DNA of 64,000 bases from Myxococcota bacterium (GTDB lineage: Bacteria; Myxococcota; XYA12-FULL-58-9; JALHOP01): assembly GCA_022842935.1 (NCBI GenBank), contig JALHOP010000001.1, positions 496,001 to 560,000 on the forward strand, read 5' to 3'. A model generated the notes under the pieces. The model saw nothing but the letters and a program-made list of their open reading frames with translations, was not told the DNA's origin and did not search any database. Positions 1 to 7,306 of the stretch are shown here, piece after piece. The translations under genes were made by a program, and so were the position numbers. The first letter of the stretch is position 1; each line of letters opens with the position of its first letter.

Positions 1-648
1 AAACATGAGGACGCCTGGAACACCGAACGCCACCTCGGGTCCGAACTTCCGATAGAGGTATGGCGTCAGCATGGTGCTCAGGAATGAGCCGAAGTTGATG
101 ATGTAGTAGAAGATTTGGAAGACGACGTCGAGCAGGGGCTTGTTCTCGCCCTCGAACTGGTCGCCGAGATTCGCTGCGATGCATGGCTTGATGCCGCCGG
201 CGGCGAACGCGATGAGTCCGAGCCCGACGTACATCAAATTCTCGGCGCCCGCGTAGTCACCCATGACCGACAGACGACCGGCGACCGCGAGTACGGCGTG
301 GCCGACACAGTAAATGAGCGAGACCCAGAAGATGGTGCGGTACTTGCCGAGCAGTCGGTCGGCGACGGTCGCCCCCAGCAGGGTGAACATATAGGCCGCG
401 CCGAAAAAGGTGTGCGTTACCTGTGTGGCGTGGATTTTGGCGTCGCTGACCGCTTCAGCGGGCAGGGTATTCTCCGACACGAAGCGGAGAAAGAGACCGA
501 CGAGGTAAATGTAGAGGATCTGGCGCATGCCGTAGTAGCTGAAGCGCTCGGCACCCTCGTTGGCGACGATGTACGGGATGCCGCCGGGGAACCTTGGTCG
601 TGGCGCCTGCTCGGAAGACGGCGCCAGCCCTTCTGCCTGATTGGCCAT
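1..648 (-). CDS. POT/PTR-family proton-coupled oligopeptide transporter (C-terminus outside window)
   Basis: The frame runs from an ATG at 648 to the left edge without a stop, giving the first 216 residues. Residues 31-39 read EGAERFSYY, the ExxERFxYYG signature of proton-dependent di/tripeptide transporters on helix 1. Hydrophobic helices follow, and a conserved-looking helix rich in G/A lies near residue 150. Members import small peptides across the inner membrane using the proton gradient. It is the last gene in a same-strand run after the DUF2520-like protein (50 nt gap). The family is clear; the substrate is not readable from this fragment. Confidence 0.85.
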   Translation of the reverse strand, partial: MANQAEGLAPSSEQAPRPRFPGGIPYIVANEGAERFSYYGMRQILYIYLVGLFLRFVSENTLPAEAVSDAKIHATQVTHTFFGAAYMFTLLGATVADRLLGKYRTIFWVSLIYCVGHAVLAVAGRLSVMGDYAGAENLMYVGLGLIAFAAGGIKPCIAANLGDQFEGENKPLLDVVFQIFYYIINFGSFLSTMLTPYLYRKFGPEVAFGVPGVLMF

Positions 649-698
649 GCGAAAAACCTCGCTTGGCCGAATGGGCTATCGCCTTTGGCCGCGAATGA

Positions 699-1517
699 TC
701 AAGCGCCAAGCGCTTTGGCGACCGCGTCGACCTTGTCTTTGGCAAGGCCCCGGTCTGCCGCGACCGCGAGCGCTTTGAGCGATGCCGCGCGATAAAGTGC
801 AAGGTCCTGAGGATTCGCCAGCGCGCCCAGGTGCCTCTCGATGGTCGCGACGTCGCCGCGCAAGACGGGACCAGTAAGCGCGTCCGTCGGTCCGCTCTTT
901 GCGACGTTGTCGAGCGCGGACCGGGCGAGACCCATGAGTCCGTCTGCGAGGTCGCGACTGACCAGATCGGTCGCGCTCGCCATGCTGGCGACCACGAAGT
1001 TCGACGCAAACACCGCCGCGGCGTGGTAACGCGACTTGTCCTCCGCGCGGAGCGGCACAGGCCGTCCGCCAAGTCGACGCACGAAGAGGCTCGCGCACTC
1101 GCTCGGCGCGGCTCTTCCCTCGATGGTGATGATCGCCCCCGTCAGTGCGTCCGAGCCAGCTGTGGGGCTGGCAATGGAGAGCATTGGATGGACGGCCGCA
1201 GCGTCGTGTCGGCCGAGCACGCTCGCGGGCAATGCCCCGGAGAGATGCACGAGCGTCCCTTTGCGGTGGACGACGCGTTTTGCAACGTCGGCAATAGCGT
1301 CGTCCGCCACCGCGATCATGGTGATGTCAGCGTCGCTCGCGATCGGTTCGTCCAGTGAGAAAACGCGCGCTCCTGGCAACAGCGCTGCGGCGCGTTGGCG
1401 ACCCACGGCTCCACGATTCCAGATACCACGCACGACGATGCCGCGTCGCCGCGCTGCCAAAGCGAAGGCGAGGCCGGCGTTGCTGGCTCCGATGAGCGTG
1501 AGGCTGTCGATGGCCAT
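699..1517 (-). CDS. Rossmann-fold protein with DUF2520-like C-terminal domain
   Basis: About 272 residues. The N-terminus (LTLIGASNAG) is a glycine-rich dinucleotide-binding beta-alpha-beta turn. It is followed by an NADP-oxidoreductase-like half (AVADDAIADVA, HLSGALPASVLG) and then a helical C-terminal half that starts around AVHPMLSIASP, the arrangement of Rossmann-like/DUF2520 proteins related to ProC/F420-NADP reductases. The frame is open back to 1661, but that would overlap the upstream hydrolase. The ATG at 1517 begins the Rossmann strand directly, and 1577 is an alternative. Physiological substrate unknown. Confidence 0.75.
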   Translation of the reverse strand: MAIDSLTLIGASNAGLAFALAARRRGIVVRGIWNRGAVGRQRAAALLPGARVFSLDEPIASDADITMIAVADDAIADVAKRVVHRKGTLVHLSGALPASVLGRHDAAAVHPMLSIASPTAGSDALTGAIITIEGRAAPSECASLFVRRLGGRPVPLRAEDKSRYHAAAVFASNFVVASMASATDLVSRDLADGLMGLARSALDNVAKSGPTDALTGPVLRGDVATIERHLGALANPQDLALYRAASLKALAVAADRGLAKDKVDAVAKALGA

Positions 1518-1608
1518 GAAGTGCGCAGCTTCGCAGCGACCCGCTGTGTCGGGCAAGCGCTGAGCTAAAGCGCTCATCGCTTGGGAACGGCGCCAGACAC
1601 CAAACGGT

Positions 1609-2622
1609 TCAAGGCGAGTGAAGAGCGCCAGAGGCGTTGCCAACGGCCGCGGACGCAGCACTTGTGCGACTCAGCGGGCGCTCCTGTTTGCGGGCCGGCG
1701 CAACGAAGTCGACGACGCGACGAACGGTGCTGGCGTCAGAGAGGATGCGCAGGTGGCCGAGCCCTCGCGTCAAGACGAGCTCAGCTCTCGGCCAAGCGAG
1801 CGCTAAGGCCTTGCCTTCTCCGACGTCGATCTCGCGGTCGGCGGCATCGTGCACGATGAGGAGCGGCTCGTGCCGCTTTGGCGCGATGGTCTCGGGATGC
1901 AGATCGGCAAAGCTGACCCCAAGCTCATGCTCGGCGCGCCGAACCAAGCGCTGGAATACGACAGGCGAGACACCGACGCCGTCGCGGAACCGGGACCAGA
2001 AGGTTCGGTACGTCGCCGGTGGCGCGATGAACGCCGCACGCGCTACCGGAAGTCCTCGCGCCATAGCTACCGTGGCCGCCGCAGCACCGAACGAGTGGGC
2101 GATGACCGCCTGCGGGGCGCCAAACTGCTCGGTCATAGCGTCCATCGTGTCAGCGAAGTGAATGAGCGACGAAAGGCGCCCGCTCGACTCGCCGTGCGCG
2201 GGCATGTCCGCAACGAGTACGCGAAGGCCCGCCCCGACAAGGGGCTCAATGAACGAACCCATGTGCCCGGCATGGCCTCCCCAGCCGTGAATCAAGAAGA
2301 CCGGTGCGCCGTCACCGAAACTCAGTCCCCGTACATCGCCATGACGGACACGCATACGAAACGTTGCGCCCTGGGCCAGCGACGCGGCTTCCGTCGGCTT
2401 CAAGGGTGCCCGGAGCGGGTGAAAGAAGAGTTGCCGCGCCACGCTTGCGGCGAGCCCAGGCGCGACGGCGCCAAGCGCGCGCATGCTTTGCTTGAGCAGC
2501 CAGGGGGCGGGGACGGGCTTTGGGGTAAATGCAGGGGTAGCGACCAGTAGCGATGAGATTTTCGACCGACCGATCGTGCTTTTTTGTGGCTGAGAGGGAC
2601 TGGGGTCTTGGACGCTGTGCAT
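1609..2622 (-). CDS. alpha/beta-hydrolase fold protein
   Basis: 337 residues. IHGWGG (oxyanion loop), DMPAHGES and the nucleophile elbow AHSFGA are seen in order, followed by the acid region (LLIVHDAADREI) and the catalytic His in GLGHLRIL. That completes a Ser-Asp-His triad. The first ~70 residues are an extra N-terminal stretch. It lies 31 nt downstream of a TetR gene on the same strand, so the two are probably one operon, and its 5' coding end contains a near copy of the TetR-gene operator. Likely an esterase, lipase or acyl hydrolase; substrate not inferable. Confidence 0.85.
   Translation of the reverse strand: MHSVQDPSPSQPQKSTIGRSKISSLLVATPAFTPKPVPAPWLLKQSMRALGAVAPGLAASVARQLFFHPLRAPLKPTEAASLAQGATFRMRVRHGDVRGLSFGDGAPVFLIHGWGGHAGHMGSFIEPLVGAGLRVLVADMPAHGESSGRLSSLIHFADTMDAMTEQFGAPQAVIAHSFGAAAATVAMARGLPVARAAFIAPPATYRTFWSRFRDGVGVSPVVFQRLVRRAEHELGVSFADLHPETIAPKRHEPLLIVHDAADREIDVGEGKALALAWPRAELVLTRGLGHLRILSDASTVRRVVDFVAPARKQERPLSRTSAASAAVGNASGALHSP
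2565..2580. promoter_or_regulatory. second copy of the TetR operator-like motif
   Basis: Read on the minus strand this 16-mer is AGCACGATCGGTCGGT. It matches the motif in the tetR promoter (AGCACGACCGGTCGTT, 3277-3292) at 14 of 16 positions. It lies inside the 5' end of the hydrolase gene, 42-57 nt past its start codon. It may be a second operator acting as a roadblock, or chance similarity favoured by coding for STIGRS. Inferred only. Confidence 0.35.
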
Positions 2623-2653
2623 ATGGGACTCCTTGGTTTTGGCGAATGCGCCT

Positions 2654-3265
2654 TTAAGAGCGGGAGGCGCGGCTTCGTTCGACGAGCGCCGCGAACGCCG
2701 CGGTCGCGCGTTGCTCGGCGCGGGGGTCTTCGAAGAATCGGGCGGCGTGCTGATAGAACGTGAAGATGCCGAGGAGCTCGTAGGCGAACTGCTCGGGGTC
2801 GAGCGTTGCCTTGAAATGCTTTTCCTGAATGGCGATGGCGCACGCCTTGGTGAGCGTCTCGAACCACGAACGCTCCGCGACGACGAGCTTGTCTTTCACG
2901 CGGCCGCGTTGGTTTTGAAACTCGTATTGAAGCTGGGTTAGCAGACATCCGCGGCCACCGCTGGCGTGGTTTCCGACCCAGGCGAGATAGCGCTCGAAGA
3001 GGGCACGCAGTCGTGGTTCACCGCGCGCCTTGGCGAACGCGGGCAGGATGATGCTGGCGATGAAGCGGTCGGCGAGCTCCTGAATCACCTCGAGCTGGAG
3101 GTCTTCCTTGGATTCGAAATGAGCGAATAGCCCGCTCTTCGAGACATCCAAGGCCGAGGCAAGCTCGCCGAAGGTCAATCCCTCGAGACCAACCGTTTGG
3201 GCCATGCGCAGGGCCTGGTCGATGATCTGCGCGCGCGTTTCTTCGCCCTTGGTCGCGGCTGCCAT
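2654..3265 (-). CDS. TetR/AcrR-family transcriptional regulator
   Basis: 203 residues from the ATG at 3265. The N-terminal helix-turn-helix is clear: RAQIIDQALRMAQTVGLEGL, then FGELASALDVSKSGLFAHF with the ESKEDL helix. The ligand-binding half is helical and compatible with TetR_C domains. The gene is transcribed with the hydrolase that follows after 31 nt, and a perfect 12-bp palindrome lies between its promoter boxes, the layout of an autorepressed TetR. Upstream in-frame codons back to 3334 would place the promoter inside the gene, so they were not used. Confidence 0.9.
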   Translation of the reverse strand: MAAATKGEETRAQIIDQALRMAQTVGLEGLTFGELASALDVSKSGLFAHFESKEDLQLEVIQELADRFIASIILPAFAKARGEPRLRALFERYLAWVGNHASGGRGCLLTQLQYEFQNQRGRVKDKLVVAERSWFETLTKACAIAIQEKHFKATLDPEQFAYELLGIFTFYQHAARFFEDPRAEQRATAAFAALVERSRASRS

Positions 3266-3271
3266 GAGCAC

Positions 3272-3299
3272 AAAATAGCACGACCGGTCGTTTTTGCAA
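3272..3299 (-). promoter_or_regulatory. tetR promoter with embedded palindromic operator
   Basis: On the minus strand TTGCAA (3294-3299) and TATTTT (3272-3277) are separated by 16 nt, a good sigma-70-type pair. The spacer holds the perfect palindrome ACGACCGGTCGT (3280-3291). Only six bases lie between the -10 box and the ATG at 3265, so transcription would begin at or next to the start codon and the mRNA would be leaderless. Autorepression is inferred from the operator position. Confidence 0.6.
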
Positions 3300-3417
3300 G
3301 GGCGTCGAGGCCCTGACCAGGCGGTCAAGATCACCGGCGACGCGACACCCTGCGACTCCCGTCGCGAACCGTTTCCGTCGGCATCCGCTTAACTCGCCAA
3401 CCAGAAACCGGCGAGCG

Positions 3418-4263
3418 CTAGCCTTTCGCCTTCTTCTTGGGCGAGGCGGCCTTCTTGCCGGCCTTCTTGGCTGGCTTGCGATCCTCAGCCGCCGGGACGG
3501 ACGACCCCTTCTTCTCGAGGGACGCGCGCAACGCGGCCATCAGGTCGACCACCTTGGCGCGGGGCGCTTCCTCCTCCTGCACGGTGATGTCTTCCCCTTG
3601 GACCTTCTTCTCCACGAGAGCTTGCAGGCGCTCTTTGACTTCGTCGCGGTAGTTCTCGGGGTGAAATGCTTCGGACGTGCTTTGTTCGATGAGCTTGAGA
3701 GCGAGGCCCATCTCCGTGTCATCGACATTGCCGGTTTGACGCGGGATTTCGGCGAAGTCCTTCACCTCGTCGGCGAAGTGGAGCTGCTGCAGAAGAAGAC
3801 CGTCGTCTTTCGGCATCACCGCGACCAGGTACATCTTACCGCGCGCCGCATATTTGGCGATGGCGACCCGCTTGGTCTTGCGCAGCGCCGCTGACAGTAG
3901 GCGATAGGCGCGGTCGCCACCTTTGTCCGGGCCCACGTAATAGCTCTTGTCGTAGTAGATCGTGTCGATCTCTTCGAGGGGAAGGAACTCCGTAATCTCG
4001 ATGGTCTGGGTCGACTGTGCCTCGATGGCGTCGAGCTCCTCGGAGGTGAACGTGACGTATTTGCTCTTGGCGAACTCGTAGCCGCGCACCAGGTCGTCGT
4101 AGGAGACGACCTCCTCGTCGGTCGGGCAATAGTACTGCTGCTTGATGCGCGTACCGCACTTGGCGTGGATGAGGTTGAAGTGCACGCCAGCGCTGCTCGA
4201 GGCGGTCGAGAAGAGCTTGACCGGAATCGACACGAGGCCGAACGAAATGGTGGCCGTGGCCAT
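3418..4263 (-). CDS. ku: Ku protein (non-homologous end joining)
   Basis: 281 residues from the ATG at 4263 (MATATISFGLVSIPVKLF, the usual Ku beginning); an ATG at 4278 would add five. Ku-core features follow: FNLIHAKCGTRIKQQYYCP, YEFAKSKYV, and the acidic stretch TIEITEFLPLEEID. The protein ends with a Lys/Ala-rich tail (PAKKAGKKAASPKKKAKG), as in DNA-sliding bacterial Ku proteins. Bacterial Ku is a homodimer that encircles broken DNA ends and recruits LigD. No LigD lies in this window, and the LigA at 41.9 kb is not its known partner. Confidence 0.95.
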   Translation of the reverse strand: MATATISFGLVSIPVKLFSTASSSAGVHFNLIHAKCGTRIKQQYYCPTDEEVVSYDDLVRGYEFAKSKYVTFTSEELDAIEAQSTQTIEITEFLPLEEIDTIYYDKSYYVGPDKGGDRAYRLLSAALRKTKRVAIAKYAARGKMYLVAVMPKDDGLLLQQLHFADEVKDFAEIPRQTGNVDDTEMGLALKLIEQSTSEAFHPENYRDEVKERLQALVEKKVQGEDITVQEEEAPRAKVVDLMAALRASLEKKGSSVPAAEDRKPAKKAGKKAASPKKKAKG

Positions 4264-4385
4264 GGAACGTGGAGCCATACGCCCAAGTGTGTGGTCTCCC
4301 GTGGAAACGCGCAAAAAAGCGGTTGTCACACGTCGCGTTCCACTCACCCAGCAGCATTCGCCACGGGCGGTACGACGGAGCGCCC

Positions 4386-6917
4386 CTAACTCGCGGCGCG
4401 TGTCGATTTGGAGCGACTGCGCTTCTTGGTGACCGCGACGGCCCCATCGCGCAAGGTGACGTTGGCGAGGTCGCCGGCTTGTAGGTCGGTCGAGAGCACG
4501 CGCTCGGCAATGGGGGCTTCGACGTAACGCTGGATGGTGTGGCGCATGCCGCGGGCGCCGGTCTCCGGGGCGTAACCTCCGTGGTCCAACAGGAAATCGA
4601 GCACCGCGTCGTCCCACTGCAGCGTGATGGCGCGTTCGGAGAACAACGCCGCAGCGGACTCGGATAGCTGCAGTTTGGCAACCTCGCGGACCTGCGCACG
4701 CGATAGCGGATCGAAGACCATACGCTCGTCCAAGCGGCCCCATAGCTCAGGGGCCATCTCATGGCGCGCGGCTTCGAGGACAGCCTCGCGATTGGTCCCA
4801 ACGGCATCGCCGTCGCTCGCGGTGAAGCCGATACTCTTGCCCGAGCGGCCAATGACGCCGGCACCGAGGTTCGAGGTGAGCACCACGAGGGTGTTCACGA
4901 ACGAAACACGGCGACCCCGCGAATCGGTGAGGTGACCTTCGTCGAGGATCTGCAACAGAACGTTCAAGACGTCGCGGTGCGCCTTTTCGATCTCGTCGAA
5001 CAACACGATCTGGAACGGGCGACGGCGCAGCTTCTCGGTGAGCCAGCCGCCATCTTCATAGCCGACGTAGCCGGGCTGCGCGCCAATGAGACGCGCCACC
5101 GAGTGTTGCTCGGAGAACTCGCTCATGTCGACGCGCACGATGGCGTCTCGGCGCCCGAAGAGGAACTCCGCGAGGATCTTCACGAGCTCGGTCTTGCCGA
5201 CGCCCGTTGGGCCCAGGAACAAGAAGCTCGATATCGGCCGCTTACCGTTGAACCCCGCAAAGCCGCGCCGGATGGCGCGCGCGACGGTCTCGACCACATG
5301 CGGGTGACCGATGAGCTTCTGACCCATTAGCTCTTCGGCTCGCGCAAAACGATCCGCGTCAGCGTCCGCCAGGCGCTCGAGCGGCACCCCGGACCATTCG
5401 TGGACGACGCGCGCGATATCGATCCGTTCGACGCGTCGCGCACCGCGCCGACGGCAACGTGAGCCCGCGAGGTCGACGACAGCGAACGCTTTGTCTGGGA
5501 GGTGGCGCTCGTTGATGAAGCGATGGGAGAGCTGCACCGCCGCGTGTACAGCGTCGATACTGTAGGCCACCTGATGGTGGTCGGCATAAGCGGCGATGGC
5601 ACCTTCGCAGATCAAGATCGCTTCGTCGGGCGTTGGCTCGGCCACCGTGATGGGCGTAAAGCGACGCTCGAGCGCCGCGTCCTTCTCGACGTACTTCTTG
5701 AACTCGTCGTGCGTCGTGGCGCCGATGCACGGGAACTCACCGCGCGCGAGCGCCGCTTTGAGCTCGTTGGCGGCGTCTTGCGCGCCTTCGCCAGACGAGC
5801 CAGCGCCAATCAAGGTGTGCAGCTCGTCGATGAACACGACGATCCGTTGGCTCGCGCGAGCGACTTCGTCCTTGATGGCGCCAAGACGCTCGCTGAAGGC
5901 ACCCCGTAATGAGGTACCCGCAACCATGGCGCCCGTGTCGAGCGAAACGACGTACCGATCGCGGAAGTGCGCGACGTCGTCGTCGCCGCGAGCGATCTTC
6001 ACCGCCAAACCTTCGACGATGGCCGTCTTACCGACGCCGGGTGGGCCCACGAGGATGGGATTGTTGGCACGGCGTTTTCCGAGAATATCGATCAGCGCTT
6101 CAAGCTCGCGCTCGCGGCCGATGGCGATGTCGAGGCGGCCGCTCTTGGCTTGTTCGGTGAGGTCGATACCGCAAGCCGCGAGCGTTGGCGCCAGCTCCTC
6201 GAGCTTTGGCCTCGGTGCCGCTTGCTTTTCCGGCTCGACCGCCGTTGTCACCGTGGTCGTCGCCGGCTTTGCCCCGGGAACGGTCGACACATGTCTGCCA
6301 TAGCGGGTCGGTGGTGGCGGTGGTAGCGGTGGCGGCGGTTTTCTGAGTACCGCCGGTTTGGCAGGCTCGGGCTGGGCTTCGAGGTGCTGTAAATCGCGGT
6401 CGTCGTCTTCCGCTGGCTCGCGATCGAGCACCTGCGACGGCGCGACCCGTGTGCGACGAGGCTGGACGTAGGTCGTTTCTGTGGGCGGCGGGATGGTGCG
6501 AAAGCGACGCGGCAGAGACCCGGTGACGTAGCTGACCGCGACGTTGCGCAGCGCGGTGAGCGAGCTACCGCACTTGTCGAGTAGGGTGTACGCAAACGCG
6601 TCGCGCAGCCGCGTGATGGCAATCAAGATATGCAGGCAATCGACGTCTTCGGCGCCGACGCTCTTGGCGATGTCGCGCGCGCGGTCCCGTAGGCGCTGGA
6701 CGGTGCGTTTCGGCTCGTCCTCGAGCATGCGGATCTGCGCGATGATGCGTTCTTCGTCGACGCCCCGCTCGGCGAGCAGGGTCTGCGCACGGTTCGGGAA
6801 GCAGAAGAACGCCAACAAAAGATGCGCTGACGAGAGCGGTTGCCCGGCCTTATCGGCGATGTCCTCAGCCTCGAGGAACGCGCGAACAGCCTCTGGGTTC
6901 TCGGGCAAGAGCGGCAC
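4386..6917 (-). CDS. ClpA/ClpC-like AAA+ ATPase with long proline-rich linker
   Basis: 843 residues from a GTG. Domain order: Clp N-domain repeats (1-~130), a low-complexity linker rich in Pro, Arg and Thr (~150-245, including PPPPLPPPPP), AAA1 with Walker A GPPGVGKT (~291) and FIDELHTLIGAG, a very short middle region, then AAA2 with GPTGVGKT (~569) and VLFDEIEKAH. SNLGAGV is followed by KSIGF (~692), the position and sequence of the ClpP-docking loop ([IL]G[FL]). It is therefore likely an unfoldase feeding ClpP rather than a ClpB disaggregase. The coiled-coil middle domain of ClpB/ClpC is reduced to about 25 residues. No clpP or clpS is adjacent. Confidence 0.9.
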   Translation of the reverse strand: MPLLPENPEAVRAFLEAEDIADKAGQPLSSAHLLLAFFCFPNRAQTLLAERGVDEERIIAQIRMLEDEPKRTVQRLRDRARDIAKSVGAEDVDCLHILIAITRLRDAFAYTLLDKCGSSLTALRNVAVSYVTGSLPRRFRTIPPPTETTYVQPRRTRVAPSQVLDREPAEDDDRDLQHLEAQPEPAKPAVLRKPPPPLPPPPPTRYGRHVSTVPGAKPATTTVTTAVEPEKQAAPRPKLEELAPTLAACGIDLTEQAKSGRLDIAIGRERELEALIDILGKRRANNPILVGPPGVGKTAIVEGLAVKIARGDDDVAHFRDRYVVSLDTGAMVAGTSLRGAFSERLGAIKDEVARASQRIVVFIDELHTLIGAGSSGEGAQDAANELKAALARGEFPCIGATTHDEFKKYVEKDAALERRFTPITVAEPTPDEAILICEGAIAAYADHHQVAYSIDAVHAAVQLSHRFINERHLPDKAFAVVDLAGSRCRRRGARRVERIDIARVVHEWSGVPLERLADADADRFARAEELMGQKLIGHPHVVETVARAIRRGFAGFNGKRPISSFLFLGPTGVGKTELVKILAEFLFGRRDAIVRVDMSEFSEQHSVARLIGAQPGYVGYEDGGWLTEKLRRRPFQIVLFDEIEKAHRDVLNVLLQILDEGHLTDSRGRRVSFVNTLVVLTSNLGAGVIGRSGKSIGFTASDGDAVGTNREAVLEAARHEMAPELWGRLDERMVFDPLSRAQVREVAKLQLSESAAALFSERAITLQWDDAVLDFLLDHGGYAPETGARGMRHTIQRYVEAPIAERVLSTDLQAGDLANVTLRDGAVAVTKKRSRSKSTRAAS

Positions 6918-6924
6918 GAGAGCT

Positions 6925-6954
6925 TTTATGCACGGGGTCGATCGTCGAGCGCAA
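6925..6954 (-). promoter_or_regulatory. candidate promoter of the Clp ATPase gene
   Basis: On the minus strand TTGCGC (6949-6954) and CATAAA (6925-6930) are 18 nt apart. Seven bases then separate the -10 box from the GTG at 6917, and no Shine-Dalgarno sequence fits in between. As for the TetR gene, the transcript would be essentially leaderless. Identification is by eye. Confidence 0.35.
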
Positions 6955-7306
6955 CGCTACAGTACCGAATTCCGCGCGACGCCGCGTACGCGCTACCAGC
7001 CACCCGGCGAAGCACCCGTGTGGGACGCGTGCGGTACGGAACTGCTTGACGGCGAACCTCGGCCTACGGCGGCAGGGCTCTGCCGGGCGTTGCCATCTGG
7101 TTCTCGGCATCTTTGCGCTCGGCCGCGACATCGGTTCGCCTCGGTCCGTGGACATGAACGAGGTAGACACCCCCACGCGGCCACGCGACCTGGCCCCACG
7201 GTCTCGAGGGCGGTTGCTTCGCGATTTTTGGCGCCGAGCTCCCACCTGCCCATGGCAGACGGTCCAACCAGGAGAAAAGTGACCAGGAGTTGCAGCGCCA
7301 GCCGCT
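6955..7306. other. intergenic stretch without a recognisable gene
   Basis: About 350 nt between the glucosidase stop and the Clp promoter. Open frames on both strands here have arginine-rich, low-complexity translations without family resemblance. I found no tRNA, SRP RNA, tmRNA or RNase P RNA signature motif. Confidence 0.4.

Noticed and set aside
4264-4743. N-terminal extension of Ku
   Set aside because: Ku begins at MATATISFG. The extension overlaps the Clp ATPase gene and is non-coding in character.
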